A program made the position numbers and the translations under genes. Positions 25,974 to 36,995 of a stretch of DNA of 64,000 bases are shown here, in pieces (positions within the stretch are counted from its first letter, which is position 1; each line of letters starts with the position of its first letter). Origin of the DNA: Nostoc sp. UHCC 0302 (lineage in GTDB: Bacteria; Cyanobacteriota; Cyanobacteriia; Cyanobacteriales; Nostocaceae). The stretch covers positions 1,366,501 through 1,430,500 of the forward strand of contig NZ_CP151099.1 of the NCBI RefSeq assembly GCF_038096175.1, given 5' to 3'. Below the pieces are notes generated by a model that had not been told where the DNA came from, did no database searches, and saw only the letters and a list, made by a program, of their open reading frames with translations.

Positions 25974-28900
25974 CTAACTCTTAACTTCCAACTCCTGGCT
26001 CTTCATTAAGAAGGCTTGAATGCGGTTGATAAACTCTTCTAATTCTGAGATTAAGCTAGTAGTTCCTCGACGTTCTTGATGAATAGCTATTTGTTCTAGT
26101 TTGTCGGCAGCTAAGTACATAGCTGAGATACCCATGTTAGCGCTAGCGCCTTTAAAGTGATGGGCTTCTCGTAAAATTTGCTGAAAGTCATTAATCGCGA
26201 TCGCTGCTTTAAGTACCTCTAAACGGGGTAGGTTATCTTCCACAAATATTTGCAATAGCTCAAATTCAAACTCTGTATTGTTTTCCGAAAGTTGATGCAA
26301 GTGTTCCCAATCAATTGGTAGGTCAACTATACGCTCATCTGTGCTAGAAACTATTTGCTCATCAGTAACTGTTTCTTTTTGAGAGAAGATTAGGCTGCCC
26401 CAATGCTCTAAAGTTGCTGCCAATTTATCTTTCGATACAGGCTTACTAAGATAGTCATCCATACCTGCATCTAGACACATTTGTTTGTCTTCTGTCATAG
26501 CATTAGCTGTCATTGCAACTACCACAGGACGACGACGGCTGGCAAACTGGCTTTCTTGCCAACGATTAATTTCTTTTGTGGTTTCCAAGCCGTCAAGAAC
26601 TGGCATTTGGCAATCCATCAGAATCAAATCGTAAGGAATTTTTGCCAATAGCTGCAAAACTTCTTCACCGTTGGCGGCGACATCAGCTTTATAGCCCAAG
26701 GTCTGGAGTTGCTTTAAGGCTACTTTTTGATTCACCAGATTATCCTCAGCTAGCAGAATTCTAATCTTAGATTTATCAAAGATATCAGTTTGTTTAATAG
26801 GTGGCGAATCTGGCATATTTTTAACACCTACTGTATGGGAATTATCTGGCTGAAGCTGATTTCCTAAAATAGTCATGACCGTATCGAGAAGCCGAGAAGG
26901 CTTAACAGGCTTGACCAAATAAGCCGCAAATCCAATTTTTAATGCCCGCTGCACTTCATCACGTTGGTTGGTAGAGGTGAGCATGATTAAAGGTAATTGT
27001 GCGATCGCAGAATTTGCTTTAATTTGCTCTCCTAATGTCATGCCATCCGTTTCGGGCATTTGCATATCAACTAAAGCAACATCATAAGGTCTGTTCTGTT
27101 TAGCAGCCTCCTGAATAGCTTTCAGGGCAATATCAGCAGCATCAGCCTCTTCTACCAGCATCCCCCAACGGGTAGCTTGATGATAGATAATTTTGCGATT
27201 AGTAGCATTGTCATCTACTACTAACAAGCGGCGATTGTTTAGAAGTCCGCGATCGTGTATGGAAGAAACAGGCTGAAGTTGCTTGGCGAAAGTTACTTCA
27301 AACCAAAACTTAGATCCTTTCCCAAACTGACTTTCTACCCCAATTTCTCCCCCCATTAATTCCACCAGTTGTTTACAGATGGCTAATCCCAAACCAGTAC
27401 CACCATATTTGCGAGTGGTAGAAGCATCTACTTGCGTAAATGGGGTAAAGAGCCTGTCTTGGTCTTCAGAAGTAATGCCAAGACCAGTATCTGTGACAGC
27501 AAAGTGTATAGTCGCTGTAGTGGAAGTTTGTGTTCGCAATTCAACTCGCACCACTACTTCTCCAGCACTAGTGAACTTGACAGCGTTACTAATCAGGTTC
27601 ATGAGAATTTGCCGTAGACGGCTAGCATCTCCTTGGAGATGAGTAGGAACGTTGCGGTAGATTAACGCCGCAATTTCCAATCCCTTATTATGTGCTTGGG
27701 GAGCTAATAATTCCACCACCTCTTCTATACAGATGGATAAGTCAAAATCTAGAGTTTCTAGAGCCATCTCACCAGCTTCAAGTTTAGACAGATCCAAAAT
27801 CTCATTAATTAGGCTTAAAAGAGCGTCTCCACTAATGCGAATTGTTTCAATAAAATCTCGCTGTTCCGGGTTTAAGGGAGTTTCTAATACCAAGCTGGTC
27901 ATCCCTAACACAGCATTCATCGGAGTCCGAATTTCATGACTCATGTTAGCCAAAAAGGCACTTTTGGTATGAGAAGCTAATTCGGCTTGTCCACGAGCAA
28001 TTTCAAGTTCTTGTCGTTGACGAGTTTCTGCTTCTAATAGCTGGGCTTGGGCTAAAGCAATGCCTACTTGATCAGCTATTTGCCGTAAAAGATGAGTTTC
28101 AAAACTAGACCATTGCCGGGATTTGCTGCACTGATGAACAATTAGTAAACCGCAGAGTTCTTCTTTGATCAGAATGGGTACAACTAAATTGGCTTTGACA
28201 CCAAATTGTTGCAGTAATTCCATATGGCTTTGTTGGATTTCCATAAGATCCACGTCAGCGATCGCCTGCATCCGCCCTTGGCGGTAAAGTTGTAAACAGT
28301 ACTGCTGGAGATATTCGGCTCGAAAATAGGAGTCGGTGCTGTTTTGCCCTTTAATCGCGGGCCAGCCAGCAACTACTGCTTCTATAACCAAGGTTTGAGA
28401 GCCATCAGGTAAAAGCTGATAAATCAAGACGCGATCAGTCTGAAGAATCTCTTGCACCTCTGTAACGGTAGTTTGAAGAATTTCTTCAATTTGCAAAGAC
28501 TGGCGAATCTTGAGGGTGATTTCCGTAAACAGTTGCGCTCGCAAGTTTTGGCGTTGAAGTTCTTCTTCTGCCTGCTTGCGCTTGATAAACTGCCCTACTT
28601 GGTCTCCAATAGAATTCATCATTTTCACCAAATCTTGGTCAAGTGGTTGAACCTCACGGCTAAAGCAGGTAATAACACCGAGGATTTTGTGACCAATATG
28701 AATCGGAAAGCCAAAAGCTCCATGCAGTCCTACTTGAGCAGCAACTTTGGTGCGGATGAAGCTGAGATCATTAACGACATCAGGAATCCAAACAGGTTCA
28801 GCACTAGCCCAGACACGACCAGGTAGTCCAATGCCTGGTGCAAAGATGGTTTGCTGCGTCACTGCTACAAACTCTTGCATCTCCAGCAATTCTCTATGCC

Positions 28901-30629
28901 AATTGTCGAGAAAACGCAGTATATTTGCCTGCTGATCTACGAGCCAAATTTCACTCAAATCCCACCCCAAACTCTCGCAGATACTTTGCAGAATTTGAGA
29001 AGTCGCCTCGTCAGTCGTAGTGGATTCTGCTAAGACGCGGGTAATCGCATATTGTACAGTCAGATGTTGTTCAGCGCGTTTGCGATCGGTGATGTCAATC
29101 CCAGTGGCAACAACGTATTCAACGGAACCCTCATAGTCTTGTAGGATGGTGTTCGACCATGCAATTAGCCGTCGATTGCCATCCTTTGTTAACCAGTAGT
29201 TTTCGTACTCATTAGAACCTTGACCAGCTTGCAGCTGCCCGAAAACCGCTTTTACAGGCTCCACCTCTTCAGCAAGTAGGAATAGATTCCAGAAATACCT
29301 ACCCCTGACTTCATCAAATGAGTAACCTGTTGTTTGCTCACAAGCTTGATTGAAGCGAACGATTTGCCCTTGTGAGTTGAGGACTATTACCAAAGCGGCA
29401 GCTGTATCAACAACTGCTGAAATAAAGTCGCGCTCTTTGTTAAGAGTTTCCTCTGTTAACTTGCGCTCAGCGACCTCGCGATAAATGAAGTAGTAGATTC
29501 CACCTAGAATGACCAAACTTAGAGAGATAGCGATCGCTATTGTCAGGATTGTATTACGAGCGCCAACTTTTGCGGCTTTTGACTGCTGCTGGAGTAACTG
29601 CTTTTCTTTGTTCTCCATCTCATGAATGAGCTTGCGGATATCATCCATCAACTTCTGTCCCTGATTTGTCCGAATCATTTGCAATGCGGCTGCCAATCCC
29701 TTGTTTTGGTGCAAGTCAATGGTCTGTTTTAGTTCAGCCAGTTTTGCTGCTATTAGAGCTTCAAGAGTATTGATCTGCTGGTGTTGATTGGATTGACTAT
29801 CTGTTAATTCTCTTAACTCCCGAATTTCTAGATTACCAATTTTAAGTGCTTGATTATACGGTTTTAAATAACTCTCTTCTCCAGTCAGGATATAGCCGCG
29901 TTGTCCAGTTTCAGCATCTTTTATTTGCGAGAAGAGTTCTTCCAACTCGTTGATTCTTTGTTGGGTTTTTTGTATCCGGTTATTACTATCAATCAATCCT
30001 CTAGTGTTTTGGTAAGAAACTACCCCAATTAAGACTAAAATTGCCGATGCTAATCCAAAGCCTCCTGCAACTCTTCTAAAGAATTGCCGACGTACTTTCT
30101 GTGCTTGTTTACGTTCTTTAGTTGCAAGTACTAAACTGGTTAAATTACGCCGCAGTTCTAATAGCTTGATGATTTGGCGACCCAATATTCGTAATGCTTC
30201 GACTTGTTCTGGAGAAAGCTGTCGTGGTACGCGATCAATTACGCAAAGTGTTCCCAATGCGTATCCTTCTGGATTAGTTAAGGGTACACCAGCATAAAAC
30301 CGGACATTAGGCTCAGAAGTGACTAGTGGATTATCGGCGAACCGTTCGTCATTTGTGGCATCAGGCACAATAAAAACGTCAGTTTGTAGGATAGCATGAG
30401 CGCAAAATGCGATATCTCGTGGTGTTTCTAATGCTTCCAAACCGACTTTTGACTTGAACCACTGGCGATTTGTATCAACTAAGCTGATCAAGCCAATAGG
30501 AGTCCCACAAATATATGAGGCTAAACGGGTAAGGTCATCAAAAGCGGCTTCAGATGGAGTATCGAGTATCTTATACTGCGAAAGTGTCTCGATTCTCTGT
30601 GCTTCGTTATCAGGTAATGGTGCTTTCAT
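25974..30629 (-). CDS. Large hybrid histidine kinase (GAF-CHASE3-PAS-GAF-GAF-HK-REC-REC-HPt)
   Basis: 1551 residues. Domains in order, rough positions: GAF 25-165; membrane segment 188-206; CHASE3-type extracytoplasmic helices 210-345 with [16 protein letters not shown]; membrane segment 362-384; PAS 400-520; two GAF domains 540-865; HisKA with [13 protein letters not shown] (about 900); HATPase with DTGLGIT and GGTGLGLAI; receiver 1 with [12 protein letters not shown]; receiver 2 with [12 protein letters not shown]; HPt with [13 protein letters not shown] complete internal phosphorelay is therefore in one chain. The start ATG fits the usual opening of such GAF proteins ([13 protein letters not shown]). 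It could feed the response regulator/phosphatase upstream, but this is only suggested by closeness. Confidence 0.92.
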   Translation of the reverse strand: MKAPLPDNEAQRIETLSQYKILDTPSEAAFDDLTRLASYICGTPIGLISLVDTNRQWFKSKVGLEALETPRDIAFCAHAILQTDVFIVPDATNDERFADNPLVTSEPNVRFYAGVPLTNPEGYALGTLCVIDRVPRQLSPEQVEALRILGRQIIKLLELRRNLTSLVLATKERKQAQKVRRQFFRRVAGGFGLASAILVLIGVVSYQNTRGLIDSNNRIQKTQQRINELEELFSQIKDAETGQRGYILTGEESYLKPYNQALKIGNLEIRELRELTDSQSNQHQQINTLEALIAAKLAELKQTIDLHQNKGLAAALQMIRTNQGQKLMDDIRKLIHEMENKEKQLLQQQSKAAKVGARNTILTIAIAISLSLVILGGIYYFIYREVAERKLTEETLNKERDFISAVVDTAAALVIVLNSQGQIVRFNQACEQTTGYSFDEVRGRYFWNLFLLAEEVEPVKAVFGQLQAGQGSNEYENYWLTKDGNRRLIAWSNTILQDYEGSVEYVVATGIDITDRKRAEQHLTVQYAITRVLAESTTTDEATSQILQSICESLGWDLSEIWLVDQQANILRFLDNWHRELLEMQEFVAVTQQTIFAPGIGLPGRVWASAEPVWIPDVVNDLSFIRTKVAAQVGLHGAFGFPIHIGHKILGVITCFSREVQPLDQDLVKMMNSIGDQVGQFIKRKQAEEELQRQNLRAQLFTEITLKIRQSLQIEEILQTTVTEVQEILQTDRVLIYQLLPDGSQTLVIEAVVAGWPAIKGQNSTDSYFRAEYLQQYCLQLYRQGRMQAIADVDLMEIQQSHMELLQQFGVKANLVVPILIKEELCGLLIVHQCSKSRQWSSFETHLLRQIADQVGIALAQAQLLEAETRQRQELEIARGQAELASHTKSAFLANMSHEIRTPMNAVLGMTSLVLETPLNPEQRDFIETIRISGDALLSLINEILDLSKLEAGEMALETLDFDLSICIEEVVELLAPQAHNKGLEIAALIYRNVPTHLQGDASRLRQILMNLISNAVKFTSAGEVVVRVELRTQTSTTATIHFAVTDTGLGITSEDQDRLFTPFTQVDASTTRKYGGTGLGLAICKQLVELMGGEIGVESQFGKGSKFWFEVTFAKQLQPVSSIHDRGLLNNRRLLVVDDNATNRKIIYHQATRWGMLVEEADAADIALKAIQEAAKQNRPYDVALVDMQMPETDGMTLGEQIKANSAIAQLPLIMLTSTNQRDEVQRALKIGFAAYLVKPVKPSRLLDTVMTILGNQLQPDNSHTVGVKNMPDSPPIKQTDIFDKSKIRILLAEDNLVNQKVALKQLQTLGYKADVAANGEEVLQLLAKIPYDLILMDCQMPVLDGLETTKEINRWQESQFASRRRPVVVAMTANAMTEDKQMCLDAGMDDYLSKPVSKDKLAATLEHWGSLIFSQKETVTDEQIVSSTDERIVDLPIDWEHLHQLSENNTEFEFELLQIFVEDNLPRLEVLKAAIAINDFQQILREAHHFKGASANMGISAMYLAADKLEQIAIHQERRGTTSLISELEEFINRIQAFLMKSQELEVKS

Positions 30630-30764
30630 CCTGGAGTCTTATCTAGGTCTGAAGTCGTTACTGGAGATAAACAGACTTACTTCAATTAATGACAAGAGTT
30701 TGGTTAAAAGCGTTAGCGTAATTTCACTGAGTTCCACTTAATCTATATTCAAAAATTGATTTAA

Positions 30765-31088
30765 ATGATTAAGTCTCTGCTTTATTTTGTCTGGGCAGGT
30801 TTATTTGAAATAGGCGGCGGCTACTTGATCTGGTTATGGTTGCGCGAAGGTAAGTCGTTCTGGTGGGGGATATTGGGTGGAATTGCTCTAGCTGTTTATG
30901 GGATCATTGCTACTTTCCAAAGCGCTAACTTTGGCAGAGTCTATGCTGCTTATGGTGGCGTGTTTATCGTTATGGCAATGCTTTGGGGTTGGAAAGTTGA
31001 TGGTGTAACTCCAGACTTTTACGACCTCCTAGGAGCCTGTTTAGCTGTGGCGAGTGTTTTAATTATCATGTTTGCACCCAGAGGATAA
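30765..31088 (+). CDS. YnfA-family (UPF0060) small membrane protein
   Basis: 107 residues with four membrane segments (about 3-22, 30-48, 60-78, 84-104). Typical blocks are present: FVWAGLFEIGGGYLIW, GRVYAAYGGVFI and DLLGACLAVASVLIIMFAPR. The family is related to small multidrug-resistance-type transporters by fold; substrate is unknown. It stands alone, divergent from the hybrid kinase. Confidence 0.9.
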   Translation: MIKSLLYFVWAGLFEIGGGYLIWLWLREGKSFWWGILGGIALAVYGIIATFQSANFGRVYAAYGGVFIVMAMLWGWKVDGVTPDFYDLLGACLAVASVLIIMFAPRG

Positions 31089-31558
31089 GTAATAATACTT
31101 ATCAATGTTTATTTTGTATTGCATTGTACTAAACACATAATAATTTCACGCTAAGATACAGCGGCAAATCTGAACAGAAGCTGCTGCCCGATTACTAAGT
31201 CAAGATGAAAACAAGGCTTTTTATTACCTACTTGAGGATAAGTAGCAATGATAACGACTACGTATTCAAGTGTGAATTATAAATAAATATCATTTTATAT
31301 TTATTTGTGCGAATTTACTGAAACAAATACTGCTAATTGTAATACTTCAAAATTCTCAGCATAGTTTTTATTTTTGCCCGTAGGTAAATAAAAACTTGGA
31401 ATTTTGTAACAATTGGACAAAATGCTAGTAATCCAAAAATAACTTCATTTTTATGCATTATTACAACCATATTTAAGGGTTGACAACTACACAGGTGATT
31501 ATATTCTTGTTAATCTTTCAAAAAAATTCAGGTAGAGTAATTTTCAAGACAAAAAAGA

Positions 31559-31572
31559 GTATCAAATAGTAC
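31559..31572 (+). promoter_or_regulatory. NtcA-type binding site upstream of the ammonium transporter
   Basis: GTA-N8-TAC (GTATCAAATAGTAC) is an exact match to the NtcA consensus, 51 bases before the amt start codon. A possible -10 (TAATAC, 31588-31593) follows at shorter spacing than the usual 22 bases, so the exact promoter class is uncertain. NtcA activation of amt genes under nitrogen limitation is well known in cyanobacteria. Confidence 0.6.
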
Positions 31573-31623
31573 TGAAATGTATTAATGTAATACAAAATTG
31601 TTGGTGGTTAGGGACAAAAAGAA

Positions 31624-33042
31624 GTGTTGAAGAAAGTTTTCATGATAGGGGCTATTACCCTACTAATATTGGGAGTACCGCTGATGGGCAATGCTTTTGC
31701 CCAAACACCAGCGGCCGCTCCGCCTCCGCCTACTGCTGATACTGGAGATACAGCATTTATGCTGATTTCAGCAGCGCTGGTTTTGTTGATGACACCAGGA
31801 TTAGCGTTTTTCTATGGTGGATTTGTGCGATCGCGCAACGTTCTAAATACGTTGATGATGAGCTTTATGCTGATGGCGATCGTCGGAGTGACTTGGATTT
31901 TGTGGGGCTATAGTCTTGCCTTTGCACCAGGATTGCCATTTATTGGTGGATTGCAATGGTTCGGCTTGAACGGTGTAGGGCTAGAGGTAACTGATTATCT
32001 CAAAGGGTCAAACCCACCAGAAATACTTTCTTATGCCGGGACAATTCCCCATCAGGCATTCATGATTTATCAAGCTATGTTTGCCATCATCACTCCAGCC
32101 TTAATTTCAGGGGCGATCGCTGAGCGGATGAGTTTCCGTGCCTATTCCTTGTTTGTACTGCTGTGGTCAACTTTTGTTTACGCCCCCCTTGCCCACATGG
32201 TATGGGCTAAAGGCGGATTCTTAGGTTTGGCTGGTGGTTTGGGTGCGCTGGACTTTGCAGGTGGCACAGTAGTACACATTAGTTCTGGTGTCTCTGCCCT
32301 TGTAGCAGCGATCGTCCTTGGGCCTCGCAAAACTTATCCTGAGCGTCTTAGCCCACCGCATAACGTTCCGTTCATTTTGTTGGGTGCTGGCTTGCTCTGG
32401 TTTGGCTGGTTCGGCTTCAACGCTGGAAGTGCTTTATCTGTAGCTGGCGGTACTTCGGGTAATGTTGTCACAAATGTGGCAACAACAGCCTTTGTTGCCA
32501 CAAATACAGCGGCAGCAGCGGCGGCTTTAATGTGGTTGATTTTGGAATCAGTTTTAAGAGGTAAACCAACCGCAGTGGGAGCCGCTACAGGAGCAGTTGC
32601 TGGATTGGTGGGTATTACTCCAGCAGCCGGATTTGTAACACCGCTAGCAGCGATTTTAATTGGTTTCATCACCGCCTTTGTTTGCTTCTACGCTGTGAGT
32701 TTCAAGCACAAGCTGCAAATTGACGATGCTTTGGATACTTATCCTGTGCATGGCGTTGGTGGCACCGTGGGTGCGATTTTAACAGCAATTTTTGCGACTG
32801 CTCAAGTCAACTCAGCAGGTAAAGACGGGGTGCTACGTGGTAATTTTGGCGAACTGGGGGTTGAACTAGTTGCAATTGTCGTTGCTTATGTAATCGCAGC
32901 AGTTGGTACGTGGATTATTCTGAAGATTCTTGATGCAACAGTTGGCCTGCGAGTCAAGGAGGAACAGGAATACCAAGGGTTGGATATCAACGAACACGGC
33001 GAAGAGGGATATAACTCCGAGTTTGGCGATCGCCCTAAGTAA
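31624..33042 (+). CDS. amt: Ammonium transporter, Amt family
   Basis: 472 residues, starting GTG (a TTG follows directly). A cleavable leader ends near NAFAQTP, then comes a short Ala/Pro/Thr segment and eleven membrane helices typical of AmtB. Diagnostic stretches include FFYGGFVRSRNVLNT, ILWGYSLAF, GAIAERM, WFGWFGFNAGSAL, and the His pair region with DTYPVHGVGGTVG. The tail (EEQEYQGLDINEHGEEGY) is the cytoplasmic end where PII (GlnK/GlnB) proteins usually dock. The protein moves ammonium across the inner membrane. The upstream NtcA-type site agrees with nitrogen control. Which paralogue (amt1/4/B) is not decided. Confidence 0.94.
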   Translation: MLKKVFMIGAITLLILGVPLMGNAFAQTPAAAPPPPTADTGDTAFMLISAALVLLMTPGLAFFYGGFVRSRNVLNTLMMSFMLMAIVGVTWILWGYSLAFAPGLPFIGGLQWFGLNGVGLEVTDYLKGSNPPEILSYAGTIPHQAFMIYQAMFAIITPALISGAIAERMSFRAYSLFVLLWSTFVYAPLAHMVWAKGGFLGLAGGLGALDFAGGTVVHISSGVSALVAAIVLGPRKTYPERLSPPHNVPFILLGAGLLWFGWFGFNAGSALSVAGGTSGNVVTNVATTAFVATNTAAAAAALMWLILESVLRGKPTAVGAATGAVAGLVGITPAAGFVTPLAAILIGFITAFVCFYAVSFKHKLQIDDALDTYPVHGVGGTVGAILTAIFATAQVNSAGKDGVLRGNFGELGVELVAIVVAYVIAAVGTWIILKILDATVGLRVKEEQEYQGLDINEHGEEGYNSEFGDRPK

Positions 33043-33436
33043 TAGGGTGGGGGTAAAGACGCGACGCCAGTCGCTACAACGGGGAGCCACTGGTTGGACG
33101 GTGAGTGCAGCCACACGTGCGTGAAGCAGTCCGATGGGGTCTCCCCAAGTAGAGGGACTGCTGTTAGCGCAGCGTAAAGCCAACTCTTAGAGAGGCTGCG
33201 CTAACACAGTCGCCTGCTCCGGGAACCCTCCCGCAGTGCTGATTCACCGCAACGCGCTGGCTCATTAATCGCGTCTGTGCAGAGAGTGGGGGGACAAGGG
33301 GGAAATCTAATTCTTTACTTCTGCCTCCTGCCTCTTGCCTTCTGCCTCCTAATTCCTAACTTTCCTGTGGATAGGCAAAGTACTAATTGCGAATCAGTTA
33401 GAATCTGATTCAAACAATTGGGAAATTTCGCTAGTC
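33043..33436. repeat. Repeat-rich intergenic stretch with hairpins
   Basis: Holds Nostocales-type palindromic repeats. The clearest stem is GTTAGCGCAGC (33163-33173) with GCTGCGCTAAC (33195-33205), a perfect 11-bp stem with a 21-base loop, which may help end amt transcription though no T-run follows. CTTCTGCCTCCTGCCTCTTG-like runs precede the hydrolase gene. Confidence 0.55.
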
Positions 33437-34270
33437 GTGTCCACTTCTGCTAAAACCTTTCCTATTTGGGCATTTTTCTCGCTGTTAACCAACGGCTTAC
33501 TTATGTTGGCGGTTATCCTGCTGCTTTGGCAACAGCAGAGATTGACCGCTTTTTTTGCTACTACAACTTCTGCATCTCAGCTCAACCTGAACAGCAAACT
33601 CCAAGCTGCTACACCTAATTTAGGCCCACGTCACCAACTTAATTATCAGCAGTGGCTAGATATTCTCAAGCAAGAAGCTAATGTAGCTGCTGAAAAACGT
33701 CCTCCGCATTTAAATATATTGGTGGGAGATTCTCTAAGTCTATGGTTTCCCACTGAGTTATTACCTGAAAATAAAAATTGGCTAAATCAGGGAATTTCTG
33801 GCGAAACCAGCAATGGATTATTGAAACGATTGGATCTCTTTGACCGCGCTCAGCCAGAGGCGATTTTTGTCATGATTGGTATTAATGACTTGATCAGAGG
33901 AACAGGCGATGAGGAAATTTTAGATAATCAGCGGCAAATTATAAGTTACCTGCGAAAGCTGCATCCAACAGCGCAAATTGTTGTTCAGTCGATTTTGCCC
34001 CACGGGGGAGAAGAAGCAACTTGGCAAGGACGAGATAAACTGCTGGCTGTTACCAATACTCGTATTAGCCAGTTGAACCAGCAATTGCAAAACATCGCTA
34101 ACAAACAAGGCGTGAAATATTTAGACTTATACCCCTTGTTTGCTAGCAAGGAAGGTAATCTCCGCCGCGAGTTCACTACTGATGGCTTGCACTTAAGTCC
34201 TGAAGGTTATATAGTTTGGCGTTCTGCATTGCAGATTTATAGCGGCATCGAATTAAAATCTCGGCTTTAA
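33437..34270 (+). CDS. SGNH/GDSL-type hydrolase, membrane-anchored
   Basis: 277 residues from GTG. One membrane segment (about 10-32), a Thr/Ser/Gln-rich linker, then the SGNH fold: block I LVGDSLSLW with nucleophile Ser, block II NQGISGET, block III IGINDL, block V TDGLHLS with catalytic Asp and His. The catalytic domain would lie in the periplasm. Members are esterases or acyl hydrolases on lipids or acetylated glycans; the substrate is not indicated by neighbours. All catalytic blocks are intact. Confidence 0.88.
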   Translation: MSTSAKTFPIWAFFSLLTNGLLMLAVILLLWQQQRLTAFFATTTSASQLNLNSKLQAATPNLGPRHQLNYQQWLDILKQEANVAAEKRPPHLNILVGDSLSLWFPTELLPENKNWLNQGISGETSNGLLKRLDLFDRAQPEAIFVMIGINDLIRGTGDEEILDNQRQIISYLRKLHPTAQIVVQSILPHGGEEATWQGRDKLLAVTNTRISQLNQQLQNIANKQGVKYLDLYPLFASKEGNLRREFTTDGLHLSPEGYIVWRSALQIYSGIELKSRL

Positions 34271-34653
34271 GAATAGAAGGAGTCAAGGGTCAAGGGTGAA
34301 TGGCACGCTTGTTAAGCACGAACCCTTGATATAACTTGCTTTTGGGTGTGGGGTGTAGGTTCGGGTGTGGGGAATTAAGAAGATGTTGAACTCCGCGGCG
34401 CAGCTAAAATTTAATTGTCTTAAACACGAACCTGCAACCCTACCCCCAACACCCTGCCCTGACGAGGTTTTACATGAGTCTTAGTGCCATTCGGTCAAGG
34501 GTCAAGAGTCAGTTATCTCTCCCCCTGCTTCCCTGCCTCCTGCTCCCCCACTCCTTCCTCTCCAAGAACAAGTAATATGTTTAAACACAACTGTGTATAA
34601 ATCGCGTCTGAGCGCGAGAAAATAAAAAATAGTGATTTAAGTTGACAAATTCA
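34271..34653. other. Intergenic stretch with low-complexity runs
   Basis: Contains CAAGGGTCAAGGGTGAATGG-like and GGTGTGGGG runs and CTCCCCC-rich tracts common after Nostocales genes. No gene or clear regulatory site seen; it must contain the ispH promoter. Confidence 0.5.
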
Positions 34654-35862
34654 ATGGATACAAAAGCTTTTAAGCGATCGCTCCAACATTCAGAAAACTA
34701 CAACCGCAAGGGGTTTGGACATCAAGCTGAAGTTGCTACCCAGTTGCAATCTGAGTATCAAAGTAACTTGATTCAGGAAATTCGCGATCGCAACTACACT
34801 CTACAACGTGGTGATGTCACAATTCGACTAGCGCAAGCCTTTGGCTTTTGCTGGGGTGTAGAACGTGCGGTGGCTATGGCTTATGAAACTCGTCAGCATT
34901 TCCCCACAGAACGCATCTGGATTACTAATGAGATTATTCACAACCCTTCTGTCAACCAACGTATGCAGGAGATGAAAGTAAAATTCATCCCAGTAGAAGG
35001 AAATCAAAAAGATTTTTCGGTGGTTGGCACTGGTGATGTGGTTATATTACCTGCGTTTGGAGCAAGTGTCCAAGAAATGCAGACCCTTCACGAGAAAGGC
35101 TGCAAAATTGTCGATACTACTTGTCCTTGGGTTTCTAAAGTTTGGAATACAGTTGAAAAGCACAAAAAAATTGATTACACTTCCATAATTCACGGTAAAT
35201 ATAAACACGAAGAAACTGTTGCGACTAGTTCCTTTGCTGGCAAATATTTAATAGTGCTAAATTTGCAGGAAGCACAATACGTTGCTAACTATATTCTCAA
35301 TGGTGGGAATCGTGACGAATTTCTGACAAAATTTGCTAAAGCTTGTTCAGCGGGATTTGACCCTGATAAAGATTTAGAACGGGTGGGTATTGCTAACCAA
35401 ACTACAATGCTCAAAGACGAAACTGAAAAGATTGGAAAGCTTCTTGAGCATACTATGATGCAGAAGTACGGCCCCACCGAGTTGAATCAGCATTTTCAAA
35501 GTTTCAATACTATCTGTGACGCTACCCAAGAACGTCAAGATGCGATGTTGGAGTTAGTGCAACAAAATTTAGATTTGATGGTAGTAATTGGTGGTTTTAA
35601 TTCATCAAATACGACTCAATTGCAACAAATTGCATTTGAGCGCGGAATACCTTCCTATCATATTGATAGTGTTGAGCGAATTAAATCACGAAATTCTATT
35701 GAACATCGTCAGTTAAATGGGCAGTTAGTAGTTGCAGACACATGGTTACCAGATGGAGAAATTGTTATAGGAATTACTTCTGGTGCTTCTACCCCAGATA
35801 AAGTGGTAGAAGATGTGATTGAGAAAATTTTTGAAGTGAAGGCTACAGTAACACTAGTTTAA
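34654..35862 (+). CDS. ispH: 4-hydroxy-3-methylbut-2-enyl diphosphate reductase
   Basis: 402 residues from the ATG chosen here ([10 protein letters not shown], the usual cyanobacterial start); a TTG four codons earlier is less likely. The three iron-sulfur ligands are C66 in [10 protein letters not shown]157 in DTTCPWV and C288 in [10 protein letters not shown]. It catalyses the last step of the MEP pathway, giving IPP and DMAPP, in the cytoplasm with ferredoxin as electron source. The N-terminal extension of about 50 residues before the first Cys is characteristic of cyanobacterial and plastid enzymes. It is a single-gene unit ending at a strong hairpin. Confidence 0.96.
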   Translation: MDTKAFKRSLQHSENYNRKGFGHQAEVATQLQSEYQSNLIQEIRDRNYTLQRGDVTIRLAQAFGFCWGVERAVAMAYETRQHFPTERIWITNEIIHNPSVNQRMQEMKVKFIPVEGNQKDFSVVGTGDVVILPAFGASVQEMQTLHEKGCKIVDTTCPWVSKVWNTVEKHKKIDYTSIIHGKYKHEETVATSSFAGKYLIVLNLQEAQYVANYILNGGNRDEFLTKFAKACSAGFDPDKDLERVGIANQTTMLKDETEKIGKLLEHTMMQKYGPTELNQHFQSFNTICDATQERQDAMLELVQQNLDLMVVIGGFNSSNTTQLQQIAFERGIPSYHIDSVERIKSRNSIEHRQLNGQLVVADTWLPDGEIVIGITSGASTPDKVVEDVIEKIFEVKATVTLV

Positions 35863-35951
35863 TAATAATCCGTAATACTCACCATTTGCATAACGTCTCG
35901 TAGAGAAGGCGAGAAGCAAGCTACATAATGGGCTACGCCCCGCTGCGCTAA

Positions 35952-35995
35952 CGTAATTAAGAAAGCTAGAGTAAATCTACCTCTTCTTAATTACG
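35952..35995. terminator. Hairpin between two convergent genes
   Basis: CGTAATTAAGAA (35952-35963) pairs perfectly with TTCTTAATTACG (35984-35995), with a 20-base loop that can pair further. It lies between the ispH stop and the stop of the minus-strand ATP-grasp gene, and the downstream arm runs into a T-rich stretch, so it may act in both directions. Confidence 0.6.
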
Positions 35996-36002
35996 AATTT
36001 TT

Positions 36003-36995
36003 TTACTGATTTTCAAGTGCTTTGAGAACTTTGAGATATAAATTTTCTACTCTTTTATGTTGAGCTTCACCTAATGAAGCATAATGATCTAAGCCTGGTG
36101 AGCCATTAACTTCAATTATGGTATAGTCTACCATTGGCGATGTTATATCATTTGTAATAATATCAACCCCTGCTAATCTCATCCCCATATCTTTTGTGAC
36201 ATTTATCGCTAATTTTTTAAAATCAGGATGAATACTTTCGGTTAAATCAATTGCCTCACCTCCGCTGGATAAATTTGCATTGTCTAAAAGATAGACAATC
36301 TTATCTTTAGGTAGAATCGTATTAAAATTAAAGTTTAGTCTTTGTAAGTTTGTTTGGATTCTCTCATCCTCAAACTTGATAATTTTTCCTCTATCATTGG
36401 TTATAAAATTTTCTTGTTTCTGCTGCATAAGTTCTAAAACAGTTGATTTCCCATCCCCTTTTATTAATAAAGGAATTCTTTGATACGCTACAACAATCTC
36501 ATCATCTAATACCAAAATTCTATAGTCATTACCGCTATAAAATCGCTCGATAATTAATGCATAGTTATTTTGCAAAATTTTTTGGGCAACTTTATAGTAC
36601 TCTTCTTTAGTATAAACTTTTGTTACCAGTATCCCGTGAGTGAGATTAAGCGGCTTGACGATAACAGGGAATCCCAATTCTTGGGCATAATCAAATCCCA
36701 CCTCAATATTTCTATTACTATTTATTGCTTGACAAAATTGCTCAGTAAAAAACGTTTTACCTTCAGTAGTTTTATACCCAAATTCCTTGAGAAAAAACTT
36801 GGTATAATCTTTATCTTTTATTATTTCTGCTGAGGCATGATAATTGATATTAAATCTGTAATTACGAAAAAAAGTTCTATTCCCATTTTTGAATTTAATG
36901 TATCCTACATAGCGATATTCTGGCTCTACTACAACTACTGCACCTATTTCCTCTGCTACTTTTTCAATTATTGATGTTATGAATGGTGTTTTCAT
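36003..36995 (-). CDS. Stand-alone ATP-grasp ligase, cyanophycin-synthetase-like
   Basis: 330 residues. The body matches the central ATP-grasp part of cyanophycin synthetase (CphA): FPVIVKPLNLTHGILV, ALIIERFYSGNDYRILVLDDEIVVAYQRIP, the GDGKSTV loop, NLSSGGEAIDLTESIHP, and AGVDIITND followed by IIEVNGSPGLDHY with metal ligands. It lacks both the CphA N-terminal domain and the C-terminal Mur-ligase domain (CphA is near 900 residues). The first 70 residues are of another type (YRYVGYIKFKNGNRTFFRN). It probably joins an amino acid or peptide to an acceptor using ATP, but the product is not known. Monocistronic, with a long gene-free stretch upstream. Confidence 0.78.
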   Translation of the reverse strand: MKTPFITSIIEKVAEEIGAVVVVEPEYRYVGYIKFKNGNRTFFRNYRFNINYHASAEIIKDKDYTKFFLKEFGYKTTEGKTFFTEQFCQAINSNRNIEVGFDYAQELGFPVIVKPLNLTHGILVTKVYTKEEYYKVAQKILQNNYALIIERFYSGNDYRILVLDDEIVVAYQRIPLLIKGDGKSTVLELMQQKQENFITNDRGKIIKFEDERIQTNLQRLNFNFNTILPKDKIVYLLDNANLSSGGEAIDLTESIHPDFKKLAINVTKDMGMRLAGVDIITNDITSPMVDYTIIEVNGSPGLDHYASLGEAQHKRVENLYLKVLKALENQ

